Shown here: piece by piece, positions 1 through 8,939 of the stretch
Position numbering within the stretch: the stretch's first letter is position 1
How the letters are laid out: each line of letters begins with the position of its first letter
Assembly: GCA_015654695.1 (NCBI GenBank)
Contig: JAATGJ010000018.1
Span: 1 to 64,000, forward strand
Reading direction: 5' to 3'
From: Chitinophagales bacterium
Lineage (GTDB): Bacteria > Bacteroidota > Bacteroidia > Chitinophagales > Chitinophagaceae
Length of the DNA: 64,000 nt
Position numbers and translations under genes: made by a program
The notes under the pieces: model-generated
Database searches by the model: none
What the model was told of the DNA's origin: nothing
What the model saw: only the letters and a program-made list of their open reading frames with translations

Positions 1-878
1 CCTTCGGTAACAAAGTAACCTCCTACTACAGCTAAGAGTACAAATAAAATGGTGGAAACACTACGGAGAGTTCTGTCTTCTATCTTATCCCGGAAGCGAA
101 AAAATATCCAGACCAGGAAAACTACTGAAAGGGCGATAAGGATATAAGGCTTGGTATTAAGCAAAAGAAAACCCGTTATATACATAATGATAAGCGAAAC
201 AGGGATTTTTCGTTTTTTTATAAAGACCGAATAGGTAGCATATATAAAATACCCCATGGCCCCTACACATATCGGATCCTTTAACAGGGATACACCCCAG
301 AATAACAGGGAAGGCAGAAACAAAGTGGCCAGGGCCAGCTTCCTGTGCAGATGCGGATACATTTCATTAAACATCTTCAAAATATGCCAGGAACCAAGGA
401 AAGAAAAATAACTGATGCAAAAAGATATGCAGATGAAACTCCTGTCAAACAGTAAAGACAAGGGAAGGCCGAACCGGGAAACGGTATAGTTTCTCACTTC
501 CAGCATGTAGTAATGGGTGATACCGATGGCATCGTAGCGGAAATAATTATATATATTATCTGAGGCGTCAAGTTTCAATTTTAAATAAATATCATTGAGG
601 TTGGTTACATCATCTGATACAGCCCTGTGCAAATCCAGCACACCCTGGTAATAGTTATGACTGTCGCCAAATCCATAATAATAGCCGATGACTACAGTAT
701 ATAAAATAGCGGAAACAAACCGGATAGTAAGTGCAGGCAAAATATATTTCTGCAACGGGGAGCCTTTATATTTTTTATACATCATGAATGCAAAAAAATA
801 CAGCACAAAAAGACAGATAGGCGCCAGGTAAATGTCTTTATCCCTGAAAAGATAATAGCTTATATCCTCTTCATTCAT
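1..878 (-). CDS. EpsG/Wzy-like polytopic membrane protein (3' end beyond window)
   Basis: Open frame with no stop before the left edge, so the C-terminus is missing. The start ATG at 878 lies two bases after the stop of the upstream glycosyltransferase, which indicates translational coupling in the polysaccharide operon. About 292 residues are visible, with at least five hydrophobic segments, a DSHNYYQG stretch near residue 73 and an F-W-G-V-S-L-L-K-D motif near residue 195. Aromatic-rich membrane proteins of this kind in capsule clusters are usually EpsG/Wzy-type polymerases or related transferases that link repeat units in the inner membrane. The membrane topology is seen; the polymerase role is inferred from context. 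Confidence 0.7.
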   Translation of the reverse strand, partial: MNEEDISYYLFRDKDIYLAPICLFVLYFFAFMMYKKYKGSPLQKYILPALTIRFVSAILYTVVIGYYYGFGDSHNYYQGVLDLHRAVSDDVTNLNDIYLKLKLDASDNIYNYFRYDAIGITHYYMLEVRNYTVSRFGLPLSLLFDRSFICISFCISYFSFLGSWHILKMFNEMYPHLHRKLALATLFLPSLLFWGVSLLKDPICVGAMGYFIYATYSVFIKKRKIPVSLIIMYITGFLLLNTKPYILIALSVVFLVWIFFRFRDKIEDRTLRSVSTILFVLLAVVGGYFVTE

Positions 879-880
879 AA

Positions 881-2047
881 TTAATACTTCTTTTCTTCCA
901 ATGGCACAGGTTGACCGGCATAAATGGCTTTATATACTTCTTCAGTTTCGTCTGTCATCCTTTTTAATGTAAAATAAGATTGTAACTGTTGCCAGCCATT
1001 TTCCCCGTACTGCATGGCAAGGTCATTGTTTTTTAGCAGATAAATGATTTTTTCAGCCAGGTCAGCGGGATCCATCGCTTTGGCCAGCAAACCATTTTGT
1101 TTATCACTGATCACTTCATTCATAGCCGGCGCATCAAAAGCAACGATCGCTTTTTTATGCAGCCAGCTTTCTAATAATATTAGTCCAAATCCCTCCCAGG
1201 TAGATGATATGACCGTAAACAGGCATTTGCTCATGAGGGGATGGGGATCAGGTACATGGCCCAGAAATATAATTACTTCTTTTAGTCCTGCCTCTTCTAC
1301 CTGTTTTTCAAGTTCCGCTCTTATATTTCCGTTGCCAGCCAGGCATAACTTAAGTGATGGAAATTGTGCATGCACCTGTTTCCAGGCTTCAATAAGATAA
1401 GTATGCCCTTTAAATGCAACCAAACGTCCTGTTGTCAGCAGAAATGGGCCTTCGGGAATGGTAGCTGTGGACGACTGGTCAACCGGTTTTGTCAAGGTAA
1501 GTCCGTAATAAATATTCCTGATCTTTGATTTGTTGACGATCCCGCCTTCTGCAAATACATTGTACAGACCTTTTGAAATAGTGATATTGAAATTAATATA
1601 ACGGGAAGCGAATCTTTCTATCCAGTAATAGAGGCTTTTTTTCAGGTGTTTGAAATCATACCCGTATTTTGCCTGGTAAGCCGGGTGGTAACCATGCTTG
1701 ACGCTGATGATCTTCGTTTTCCGGTTAAGCAGGCATTTGGTAAACGCCATCCAGAAATCAGCATGAACAAGATTGGTCTGCACAATATCATACTTTTCTT
1801 TCTTCAGCAGCTTATGAAGTTTGTAAAACAACAGGGGTGATAAAGTGCTGTGATTATATATCTCATGTGTTTTTATCCCATGTTCGGCAAGGTATTCTAT
1901 AAAACGCCCATTTTTGGTGCCTGTTACCGGGTATATAATCAGCATTTCTATATTATATCCTCTTCGCCTCAGTTCAGGCATGATCTGCAATGCATAAAGT
2001 TCTGAGCCGGATATACCATTCATTTTCTGTACAAAAAGTATCTTCAT
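881..2047 (-). CDS. Glycosyltransferase family 4 (GT-B fold)
   Basis: A 388-residue protein, normal GT4 length. The N-terminus (MKILFVQKMNGISGSELYAL) has the glycine/serine-rich acceptor-side loop of GT4 enzymes. The C-terminal half carries the donor-binding Rossmann part with LLTTGRLVAFKGHTYLIEAW near residue 207 and the E-x7-E-type element STWEGFGLILLESW near 284. It should transfer a nucleotide-activated sugar to a lipid-linked polysaccharide intermediate at the cytoplasmic face. It lies mid-operon, directly before the EpsG-like gene, with 146 bp to the upstream GT2 gene. Donor and linkage cannot be read from sequence. Confidence 0.9.
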   Translation of the reverse strand: MKILFVQKMNGISGSELYALQIMPELRRRGYNIEMLIIYPVTGTKNGRFIEYLAEHGIKTHEIYNHSTLSPLLFYKLHKLLKKEKYDIVQTNLVHADFWMAFTKCLLNRKTKIISVKHGYHPAYQAKYGYDFKHLKKSLYYWIERFASRYINFNITISKGLYNVFAEGGIVNKSKIRNIYYGLTLTKPVDQSSTATIPEGPFLLTTGRLVAFKGHTYLIEAWKQVHAQFPSLKLCLAGNGNIRAELEKQVEEAGLKEVIIFLGHVPDPHPLMSKCLFTVISSTWEGFGLILLESWLHKKAIVAFDAPAMNEVISDKQNGLLAKAMDPADLAEKIIYLLKNNDLAMQYGENGWQQLQSYFTLKRMTDETEEVYKAIYAGQPVPLEEKKY

Positions 2048-2193
2048 CAGCGATAGATTATGTGTTTTAAATGGATAAGGATAAGTGTTGTTTTTGAAAA
2101 GTCTCCCACAAACATTTTAAGAACAGGCAGGGAATGCTTCTTGCGCACCCCGAATCTTTGCGGGATGGCTGCTCCTATTCCTATAATGAAGCA

Positions 2194-3225
2194 CTAACTT
2201 TCCGCCTTGTCCCTGATCTTTGCCAGGGAATGAAAAAAACCAGGTGGGAAAAAAATAAATACCCTGTACAATAATAGTTTCCGTGATGATAAGAGCATCC
2301 GGGTATGGTATTTCAAAAGATGCCGGAATATTCTTTTAAACTCTTTGGTTTCCCCGCGAAAGTGTAGGGTAAGCAGCCGGTGCGCCAAAAAATAGAAGAT
2401 CATCTTTTTTGTATCAAATGGCCCGGCAGGTTTGTTATAAATATATGCCGGTTCATCATACAATCCCAGTCGTTTCATTTCCTCAATAGCCTTTTTATCA
2501 TCCAGGGTAGCAAGTACGCGGCTGAATATTTTCTTATTATCATCCAGGAAAGTTTTACTGAAAGCGCTGACGGATTTACTATCGCCATGCAGTCTGAACC
2601 GGGCCAGTACATCCTCCACCTGTATGATCGGGTAATGCAAGCCCGCCCGTACATACAAATCAGTATCCATGGAAAAATGGATACTCTGATCCAGGTATCC
2701 CTGTTCTTCTACCAGTTTTTTTTTGAAAAAGCAGGCGGGCTGTGGCATACATATATGCGCGGCATACCTTGTTGACAGGTCTTTTTTGGGAAGGTTGCGG
2801 GAGTAATAGTTTTTTGTTCCTCCAAAGTATTCAATACGGCCATGTATCATCATGGCATCCGGGTTGTCAATAAAATGCTGAGCGATGATCCACAAAGAAC
2901 CGGGTACCAGTTGATCATCACTATTGATCCAGTTAATAATATCGCCTGTGGCCTTATGAAGGCCTTTGTTGATAGCATCACTCTGCCCGTTATCTTTTTC
3001 AGACACCCAATAGCTGATCCGGCTATTGTATTTTTTTATGACCTCCACTGTTTCATCTTTGCTGCCACCATCCATAATAATATATTCCAGGTTGGGATAA
3101 CCCTGTTCTATTACGGATAAAATAGTTTCTTCAATAAACCGGCCCTGGTTGAATGAAGGAGTGATAATAGTTATCCCGGGGAGCAATTCCGGAGCAAGAT
3201 TTTTTACAGTCAACTCTTTGTGCAT
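2194..3225 (-). CDS. Glycosyltransferase family 2 (GT-A fold)
   Basis: A 343-residue protein. The GT2 nucleotide-binding start is clear (ITPSFNQGRFIEETILSVIEQ, about residues 20-40), followed by MDGGSKDET and the metal-binding DxD-like stretch WINSDDQL near residue 100. The C-terminal part (about 260-343) is basic with hydrophobic patches and may contact the membrane. Expected role: sugar transfer during repeat-unit assembly. A 323-bp non-coding gap separates it from the next upstream gene, so it may begin a sub-transcript. Family is secure; substrate is unknown. Confidence 0.9.
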   Translation of the reverse strand: MHKELTVKNLAPELLPGITIITPSFNQGRFIEETILSVIEQGYPNLEYIIMDGGSKDETVEVIKKYNSRISYWVSEKDNGQSDAINKGLHKATGDIINWINSDDQLVPGSLWIIAQHFIDNPDAMMIHGRIEYFGGTKNYYSRNLPKKDLSTRYAAHICMPQPACFFKKKLVEEQGYLDQSIHFSMDTDLYVRAGLHYPIIQVEDVLARFRLHGDSKSVSAFSKTFLDDNKKIFSRVLATLDDKKAIEEMKRLGLYDEPAYIYNKPAGPFDTKKMIFYFLAHRLLTLHFRGETKEFKRIFRHLLKYHTRMLLSSRKLLLYRVFIFFPPGFFHSLAKIRDKAES

Positions 3226-3548
3226 ACTAATTGTAATGACCAGGCAATCTCATTCAGCTAAGAAATAGAATGTCCTCCGCATTCGGCGGATTAAAAACCA
3301 AAAGAGACAGCATCATTTGAATTATATATCAATCATCTGATACCACCCCTTCCGGGTTTTCTCTACACATTAAATTCATTTGCTTCTATATTAATACTCC
3401 CCTTCAGGCTTTTCATTATAAAATCCTGAATACTCTTTAAGTTCTTTGTCTCACAATCCCGAACGAGATACTGTTATAGTATGGACATGCAAACCTCAAA
3501 AAGGTGATATTAAAAAACCGGCTCTTCACTTATGATGTTGAGTAATAG
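3226..3548. other. Non-coding gap inside the glycosyltransferase block
   Basis: These 323 bp contain no convincing ORF, strong hairpin or repeat. It is one of the longest gaps in an otherwise tight operon, so an internal promoter or degraded gene remnant is possible. I cannot point to either. Confidence 0.5.
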
Positions 3549-4682
3549 CTACCGGAGCAGGTTTTTATATACTTCCACATGCTGAGCCGCCGTCGTATCC
3601 CAGTTAAATTTTCCGGCTTGCCCGATACCTTTCACCACCATCTGCTTTCTGCCACTTTCATCAGTCACTAATTTTTCCAGCGCAATACCAAGATCACCTG
3701 CTGTAAACGGATCAAAATAAGCTGCCGCCCCTCCTCCTACCTCTGGAAGCGAAGAATTATTGCTCAATAATACGGGACAGTGACATTGCATAGCTTCCAG
3801 CACCGGGATACCAAACCCTTCATACAGGGAAGGAAAAATAAAGACCAATGCGTTTTTATATAACTGTTTCAGAAAGCCATCGCTGACATGAGCAAAGGAA
3901 ACCGTTCGCTTAAAAATATCGAGTTCTTTCAACAGCGCCGTTTCGGAAGCAGTAAGTATATTGCCGCCCGCTATCACCAGGTGTATATTTAGTTTATGTA
4001 AGACCGGCGCCACTTCTTTGACGAAAGGCATAAAATTTTTATAGCCTTCCCTGCGGCTGCCTACAAAAAGTATATAAGCGCCGGGGAGGATCTCAGCACC
4101 TGCATCGTTTACACTACTATGGTCAGCCTGGTCATTAAAACTGCTTGCCAGGTAAACAGTAGTAACCTTTTCCGGGACTATATTGTAATAACTGACAACA
4201 TCATTTTTTGTATTGTCAGAAATGGAAATGATATGACTCGCCTGCTGTATCAGTGCCTTCTTTTGCTGCAGTGTTTTTTCAACAGCAGCGTTTCTTGCAA
4301 AAAATTTTTCGTGTGTCAGGTCATATACAGTCAGCACAAAGGGACGCTGTTCCAGGTGTTTCAGAAAATATGTTTCATAATAAGTAGGATGAAATATATC
4401 CTGTTTTCCCTGCCGCAGGATAGCATTGGAAAACCTACGGTTCAAAAGTTCATTCATTACTTTTATCGCCCTTAGCTTTCCTTTAAACTCAATGTTTTTC
4501 AACATCCGTTTATGGGTCAGCCATTTAGTATCCTGTATATAAGTATTATAAGAATGGCTGCATTTGAACAGCAGGTCCACCTCTTCTTTTTTATCAAAGC
4601 GCTGAAATAATTCTACAAAATACCGGGATATACCGCCATTGATCTGCCAATCGAATATCTGTGTATCAAAAAGTATGGTCAC
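3549..4682 (-). CDS. Glycosyltransferase family 4 (GT-B fold)
   Basis: A 377-residue GT4 protein. The N-terminus MTILFDTQIFDWQINGGISRYFVEL has the mannosyltransferase-type GGISRY acceptor loop. The donor side shows YILFVGSRREGYKNFMPFV near residue 205 and the signature FPSLYEGFGIPVLEAM near 286. Related Bacteroidota enzymes are mostly capsule or O-antigen mannosyl- or rhamnosyl-type transferases. GDP-mannose-derived donors made by the gmd branch of this locus would suit it, but that is inference. Confidence 0.9.
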   Translation of the reverse strand: MTILFDTQIFDWQINGGISRYFVELFQRFDKKEEVDLLFKCSHSYNTYIQDTKWLTHKRMLKNIEFKGKLRAIKVMNELLNRRFSNAILRQGKQDIFHPTYYETYFLKHLEQRPFVLTVYDLTHEKFFARNAAVEKTLQQKKALIQQASHIISISDNTKNDVVSYYNIVPEKVTTVYLASSFNDQADHSSVNDAGAEILPGAYILFVGSRREGYKNFMPFVKEVAPVLHKLNIHLVIAGGNILTASETALLKELDIFKRTVSFAHVSDGFLKQLYKNALVFIFPSLYEGFGIPVLEAMQCHCPVLLSNNSSLPEVGGGAAAYFDPFTAGDLGIALEKLVTDESGRKQMVVKGIGQAGKFNWDTTAAQHVEVYKNLLR

Positions 4683-4723
4683 TTTTATTAAATTAATAAG
4701 GAAACCTGGCAGGACGCCAATTG

Positions 4724-5629
4724 CTATTTATAAAACAGCTTCTGTGCTATTTTTTCCAGTCCTGTTGCCCGCAGGATTTTTTTAATAAAATCAAAAGGCC
4801 CTCCGCTCAGGAACATCTTTTTCCAGGAGCCTTTCACCTGCAGGGAAAGTCCTTTAATAGCATTTGTATTATTCAGAAGCGCTTCCTGGTCACCCTGTAA
4901 CAGTGGCATCAACTTGTTGCGCATTTTTATTTCTTCTCCCCGCATATAGACAGGGTCTTTGCTCATATTATCGGGGTGCCAGCGTACCAATGAATACGTT
5001 TCTGCAGTATCATGGTAATAAAAGAAAGCATTAGCGATGACACAGCGCAACAAAAAATGATAATCAGCTACAGCGCTGATCTCATTATCAAACCATCCAA
5101 CTTTATCAACAATACTTCTGCGAAATAATGGGCTGCTGAGATGAGAAAAATTACCTTTTAATACCTGTGCCAGGAACTGCCGGCCATACCCGCTTACTTT
5201 CGGCATCCATTCTTCATTGGGTCCCCAATACGTCAGCAATCTTTCCGCAGGATTATAGGGATCATTTGAGAAATACCGAACGCTGCCATATACAACATCG
5301 GCTTGCGGGTTTTCGGCAAATAACTTTAACTGTACCTCAAATTTTTTCTTTTCAATCAAATCATCGGCATCCAGGAACTGTATAAAGTCTCCTTTGGCAA
5401 CTTCAAGCCCCCGGTTGCGGGAAGCTCCCAAACCTGTATTGGAGAAACTATAACAGGCCACTCTCTTATCCTGTTGTGCAATAGCCTGCACTACGGCTTC
5501 TGTATTATCCTTTGAACCATCGTTTACAACAATGATCTCTATATCCCTGTAAGTTTGCCGCAACAGGCTATGAATAGTATCTGCAATTAAATGACCGTAA
5601 TTGTAACTGGGAATAATGATGGAGATCAT
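4724..5629 (-). CDS. Glycosyltransferase family 2 (GT-A fold)
   Basis: I chose the internal methionine at 5629 (MISIIIPSYNYGHLIADTI) because GT2 enzymes begin at this strand; a start at 5644 would add five hydrophobic residues. Motifs: VVNDGSKDNTEAVV near residue 35, GLGASRNRGLEVAKGDFIQF near 67, and the metal site FLDADDLIEKKKF near 87. Total about 301 residues. It lies 21 bp downstream of the methyltransferase gene and belongs to the same operon. Transfers an unknown sugar in repeat-unit assembly. Confidence 0.88.
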   Translation of the reverse strand: MISIIIPSYNYGHLIADTIHSLLRQTYRDIEIIVVNDGSKDNTEAVVQAIAQQDKRVACYSFSNTGLGASRNRGLEVAKGDFIQFLDADDLIEKKKFEVQLKLFAENPQADVVYGSVRYFSNDPYNPAERLLTYWGPNEEWMPKVSGYGRQFLAQVLKGNFSHLSSPLFRRSIVDKVGWFDNEISAVADYHFLLRCVIANAFFYYHDTAETYSLVRWHPDNMSKDPVYMRGEEIKMRNKLMPLLQGDQEALLNNTNAIKGLSLQVKGSWKKMFLSGGPFDFIKKILRATGLEKIAQKLFYK

Positions 5630-5650
5630 AGGTAATAGAAGCAAGAATTA

Positions 5651-6397
5651 CTATCTGCCAATCACTTTTTTAGCATAATAAAATACTGTTCTTAGTGGAT
5701 TGTGCAGGTTCTTTTTGAAATAGCTTAGCCGGCTATCTTTCATCTTCAATAATTCCGGATGCACCAAAGACATTACCGCACCTTTTGTTCTTTTATACTC
5801 ATCTGCCAGCTTTTCATATTTTGACAACGACTCTTTACGCACAAAAAAAAGTACATTCTGCCGGTACCACCAGGAAATTTTTTCATTATCCCATATATTA
5901 CCCCGTAAGCAATCAATAGCTACAAAGCCTTTGCTGAAAAAAATAGCAGCCCAGTAGTTTGGGTATTGTTCATTAATATGATAGGTACCTTCCTGTCCCG
6001 GTATGGCAGCAGAAAACAAAACAATATCCCCTAATCCACAAAGTGTTTCAACATAGCTGTTAGCATATTTTGCATCAATATGTTCTCCCACTTCAAGGCT
6101 GGTTACCAGGTCAAATTTCCGGCTATATGGAAACGGTGTTGACAGATCATGCGATACGAATTGCTGCTGTTCCACCAATAGCTGTTCCTTTTTTACATAA
6201 TCACCATCTACGCCCAGTATGTCAGCTACTCCCTGCTTTTTCCATACACTTAACCAGGTTCCTATTCCACAACCAATGTCAGCGACAGACAAAGGCTGAA
6301 CAAATTCCCTGACTGCAGGAATTACCTGTTCTGCGGATGATAAAGATTGCTTTAAATGAAGAGAAAAAAAATCTTCCGAATACGCTGTTTTCCCCAT
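5651..6397 (-). CDS. Class I SAM-dependent methyltransferase
   Basis: A 248-residue protein with the SAM-binding motif I (VADIGCGIGTWLSVWKKQG, about 38-56), an acidic motif near DGDY, and motif-IV-like FDLVTSLEVGEHI near residue 100. This matches methyltransferase-domain family 23-like enzymes in glycan clusters. The likely role is O- or N-methylation of a sugar or a chain-terminating methyl cap; the acceptor is unknown. It sits 25 bp after the GT11 gene. Confidence 0.85.
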   Translation of the reverse strand: MGKTAYSEDFFSLHLKQSLSSAEQVIPAVREFVQPLSVADIGCGIGTWLSVWKKQGVADILGVDGDYVKKEQLLVEQQQFVSHDLSTPFPYSRKFDLVTSLEVGEHIDAKYANSYVETLCGLGDIVLFSAAIPGQEGTYHINEQYPNYWAAIFFSKGFVAIDCLRGNIWDNEKISWWYRQNVLFFVRKESLSKYEKLADEYKRTKGAVMSLVHPELLKMKDSRLSYFKKNLHNPLRTVFYYAKKVIGR

Positions 6398-6422
6398 ACT
6401 AAAACGGTGTTTGATTTATTGT

Positions 6423-7286
6423 TTACCCCTCCATCCGCACCCAGCTATCCGGCAAAAGATCAGGATTATGATAACGTTCCTTTACCCAATTCCCGGGTGC
6501 CACAACAATTTTTTCTTCATGACTATTAAGCCAGGCGCCCCACCAGCTAAAAGAACTGTTAGCGGTGATATTATACCTGCAGGAATACATTAGCCGGAGA
6601 TCTTCGTAGTCTTTATTTGCATTATGGGTCATATACTCTACCGGGCTGTCTTCAATTACCAGGTTCTCTTTCACCCATTCCATATCATCTGAAAAAATAA
6701 AAAAATGCGGATTTTTTACTTTTTGTTTTATATAGCTGATAGCCCGCTGGTAATAAGAAAGGCTGCATACACCATGAATAGCATTTACTTGCGGATCTGC
6801 AACATAATCGCCCCTTCTGACATGTAATGAAACCGCCTCAACGGATTTTATTTTGCTTAAGATCAACGCGTTTTGTTCATCGGGTTTTGGTTTGACTACA
6901 AATTCCTCCCGGATTATCTGGCTTACCGGCAGAAAATATTTTTCACTTTGCCAATAGCCCTCTATGCAAACATTGTTCTTTAACGTAAAAAAACCAGGAT
7001 CAAAATGAAATCCTTTCTGATAATAACTAAATTCTTTACCCGGTAAGCCCAGTTTTTTTAATACTTTCTTTACTCTTTTTTTTATTCTGATAAATCGTCT
7101 TTCATAACCAGCAAGGAGCCTTTCTTTAATGCAAAAGTGGTGTAAAGAGTATTCACGCAGCGGATTAAACTTAAAACTTGAAGTATCTAACCCAACATCT
7201 GTCTTCAATTTATCGGCTAAACACCTGGCTGCCGCATACTGAAAAAGCTGGTTGCCCAATCCATCCTTTAATACCAAAATAACCAT
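6423..7286 (-). CDS. Glycosyltransferase family 11, alpha-1,2-fucosyltransferase type
   Basis: A 287-residue protein with the GT11 hallmarks: KDGLGNQLFQYAAARCLA at the N-terminus, HVRRGDYVADP at about 155-165 (GDP-binding region) and NSSFSWWGAWLNS near 245. Family members move L-fucose from GDP-L-fucose to galactose in an alpha-1,2 bond. The locus contains gmd, which makes the shared GDP-4-keto-6-deoxymannose precursor, but no recognisable GDP-L-fucose synthase; the adjacent reductase is of the Rmd (GDP-D-rhamnose) type. The donor is therefore uncertain, although the family call is strong. Confidence 0.92.
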   Translation of the reverse strand: MVILVLKDGLGNQLFQYAAARCLADKLKTDVGLDTSSFKFNPLREYSLHHFCIKERLLAGYERRFIRIKKRVKKVLKKLGLPGKEFSYYQKGFHFDPGFFTLKNNVCIEGYWQSEKYFLPVSQIIREEFVVKPKPDEQNALILSKIKSVEAVSLHVRRGDYVADPQVNAIHGVCSLSYYQRAISYIKQKVKNPHFFIFSDDMEWVKENLVIEDSPVEYMTHNANKDYEDLRLMYSCRYNITANSSFSWWGAWLNSHEEKIVVAPGNWVKERYHNPDLLPDSWVRMEG

Positions 7287-7297
7287 TCACTGCTCTA

Positions 7298-7993
7298 TTA
7301 AAAAGATGAATCACCGCCAGAACTTCCCAGCCAGAACTTGCGGTTCACAAATATTGAATTGATATGCGTGTCAGCATAGATCATATAACCCCTTTCCTGC
7401 AAAAAATCAATCAGTTTCCTGTTTTTCTCACCGGTACCATCATTGCTGTATTCAATTGTTTCCACACAAATGATCTTGGGGAAATTATTTTCATAATCAA
7501 TCTGGGTCAGTATCTGTTCATCTAAACCTTCTACATCCAATGATAAGAAATCGGGGAAAACATTATTGGCATACTCTTTAATGATACCGCGTAACTCACG
7601 CAAAGGCAATTTGATCTGCTCTACAATCCGAAAACCCTGGTTGTCTGCCAGGTCTTTTGCTGCTGCTGCATCAAAAGTGTTCATGGTGGGTATGTTCATT
7701 TTATAATACATCAACTCCCCATTTTGCTCCCCTATACCAATATTAAGGTTTGTATCCTTTCTCCTGTGTAAACGAAAGTGTTTATACTGATCCGGATTGG
7801 GTTCAATAGTAATTCCCCTGCAGCCTTTCAGGTAAAACTTAGCCGTATTACTCAGGGCATATGGATGATAGGCCCCAATATCAATATAGCTGGGTTTATC
7901 AATTTTTCTAAGCATGAACATATGCTCTACAATACAATCCTCGCCGCATTGCGAATATGATTTTTTTACAAATCTTTTCTGATAGAAGAACAT
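7298..7993 (-). CDS. FkbM-family methyltransferase
   Basis: A 231-residue protein. It shows SYSQCGEDCIVEHMF near the start, SYIDIGAYHPYALSNTAKFY near residue 36 (SAM motif I) and PDFLSLDVEGLDEQILTQID near 143, which together mark the FkbM methyltransferase family. FkbM enzymes O-methylate hydroxyl groups of sugars or polyketides; here the target is presumably a sugar of the repeat unit. It lies 11 bp upstream of the GT11 gene in the same operon. Confidence 0.9.
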   Translation of the reverse strand: MFFYQKRFVKKSYSQCGEDCIVEHMFMLRKIDKPSYIDIGAYHPYALSNTAKFYLKGCRGITIEPNPDQYKHFRLHRRKDTNLNIGIGEQNGELMYYKMNIPTMNTFDAAAAKDLADNQGFRIVEQIKLPLRELRGIIKEYANNVFPDFLSLDVEGLDEQILTQIDYENNFPKIICVETIEYSNDGTGEKNRKLIDFLQERGYMIYADTHINSIFVNRKFWLGSSGGDSSF

Positions 7994-8050
7994 TAACTGA
8001 ATATTTTAATAACGGTAAAAACGGAAAGGAACGATTAATACCCACACCAA

Positions 8051-8938
8051 CTATATGCTACTATCTCTGATCCGGATACCGGTCATTCCGGCAAGGCACC
8101 TGATTACCTGTTTGAAATACCCCGAGCTCCATTGCATGTTACCAATGATATATTTCAAAGACTTCAGCCCGGGTGAATAGCGGGCAAGCTGGTAAGCATG
8201 AGCAAGTTTTATATTTTTTTTTGCCTCAGCTATCTCGGGGTATTTCGCGTACTTTTTAAAATAAAATTCATACCCCTTATCCATAAATTCAATATTACTT
8301 GACAGGTTCTTACCTGTAACTCTTGAATATGTGATTGGCTGATGAACATATCCAATTTTATACTTCTCTGCCATGCGGAGATACATATCCCAGTCTTCCA
8401 TAGGCAGGTTCTCGTCAAAAAAACCGATTTCCTTTAATGCTTCATACCTTGACACTACGCTCCCTGCAAAGAACAGGTTTCCTTTAAGCAGGTCATTAAA
8501 CAAGAAACCGGATTTTTGCATTTCAGTATAAAAAACATGTTGTTTCTTCTCCAGTTCAAAATACTTGTACCCGTTTCCATATACTAACCCGTATCCGGAA
8601 TCGCTATTAAAACAATCTATTTTAAGTTTCAGGTTATCGTTTTCCCACCAGTCATCACCCGATAATACAGCTATAAATTCCCCTGTTGCTTCTTTTAAAA
8701 GAAAGTTTAAATTGGCAGAAATGCCATAACTCTCCGTTCGTTTAAATCCTTTATACGGCAGGCCAGAATTCCTGAATAATTTATCAGCGATTTCAAAAGT
8801 TTTGTCTTTCGAGTTATTGTCAACATAAAGAATTTCAAGGTTCCTGTATGTTTGATTCAGTACCGATGAATATCCCTGCTCCACATATTGATCATGATTC
8901 ATACTAAGGCACAATACACTTACCAACCCTTTTTGCAT
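8051..8938 (-). CDS. Glycosyltransferase family 2 (GT-A fold)
   Basis: A 295-residue GT2 protein: VSVLCLSMNHDQYVEQGYSS at the N-terminus, YVDNNSKDKTFEIA near residue 34 and GEFIAVLSGDDWWENDNL near 85 as the metal and nucleotide site. The gene starts one base after the flippase stop codon at 8940, so the two are probably translationally coupled. Donor and acceptor are unknown. Confidence 0.9.
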   Translation of the reverse strand: MQKGLVSVLCLSMNHDQYVEQGYSSVLNQTYRNLEILYVDNNSKDKTFEIADKLFRNSGLPYKGFKRTESYGISANLNFLLKEATGEFIAVLSGDDWWENDNLKLKIDCFNSDSGYGLVYGNGYKYFELEKKQHVFYTEMQKSGFLFNDLLKGNLFFAGSVVSRYEALKEIGFFDENLPMEDWDMYLRMAEKYKIGYVHQPITYSRVTGKNLSSNIEFMDKGYEFYFKKYAKYPEIAEAKKNIKLAHAYQLARYSPGLKSLKYIIGNMQWSSGYFKQVIRCLAGMTGIRIRDSSI

Positions 8939-8939
8939 A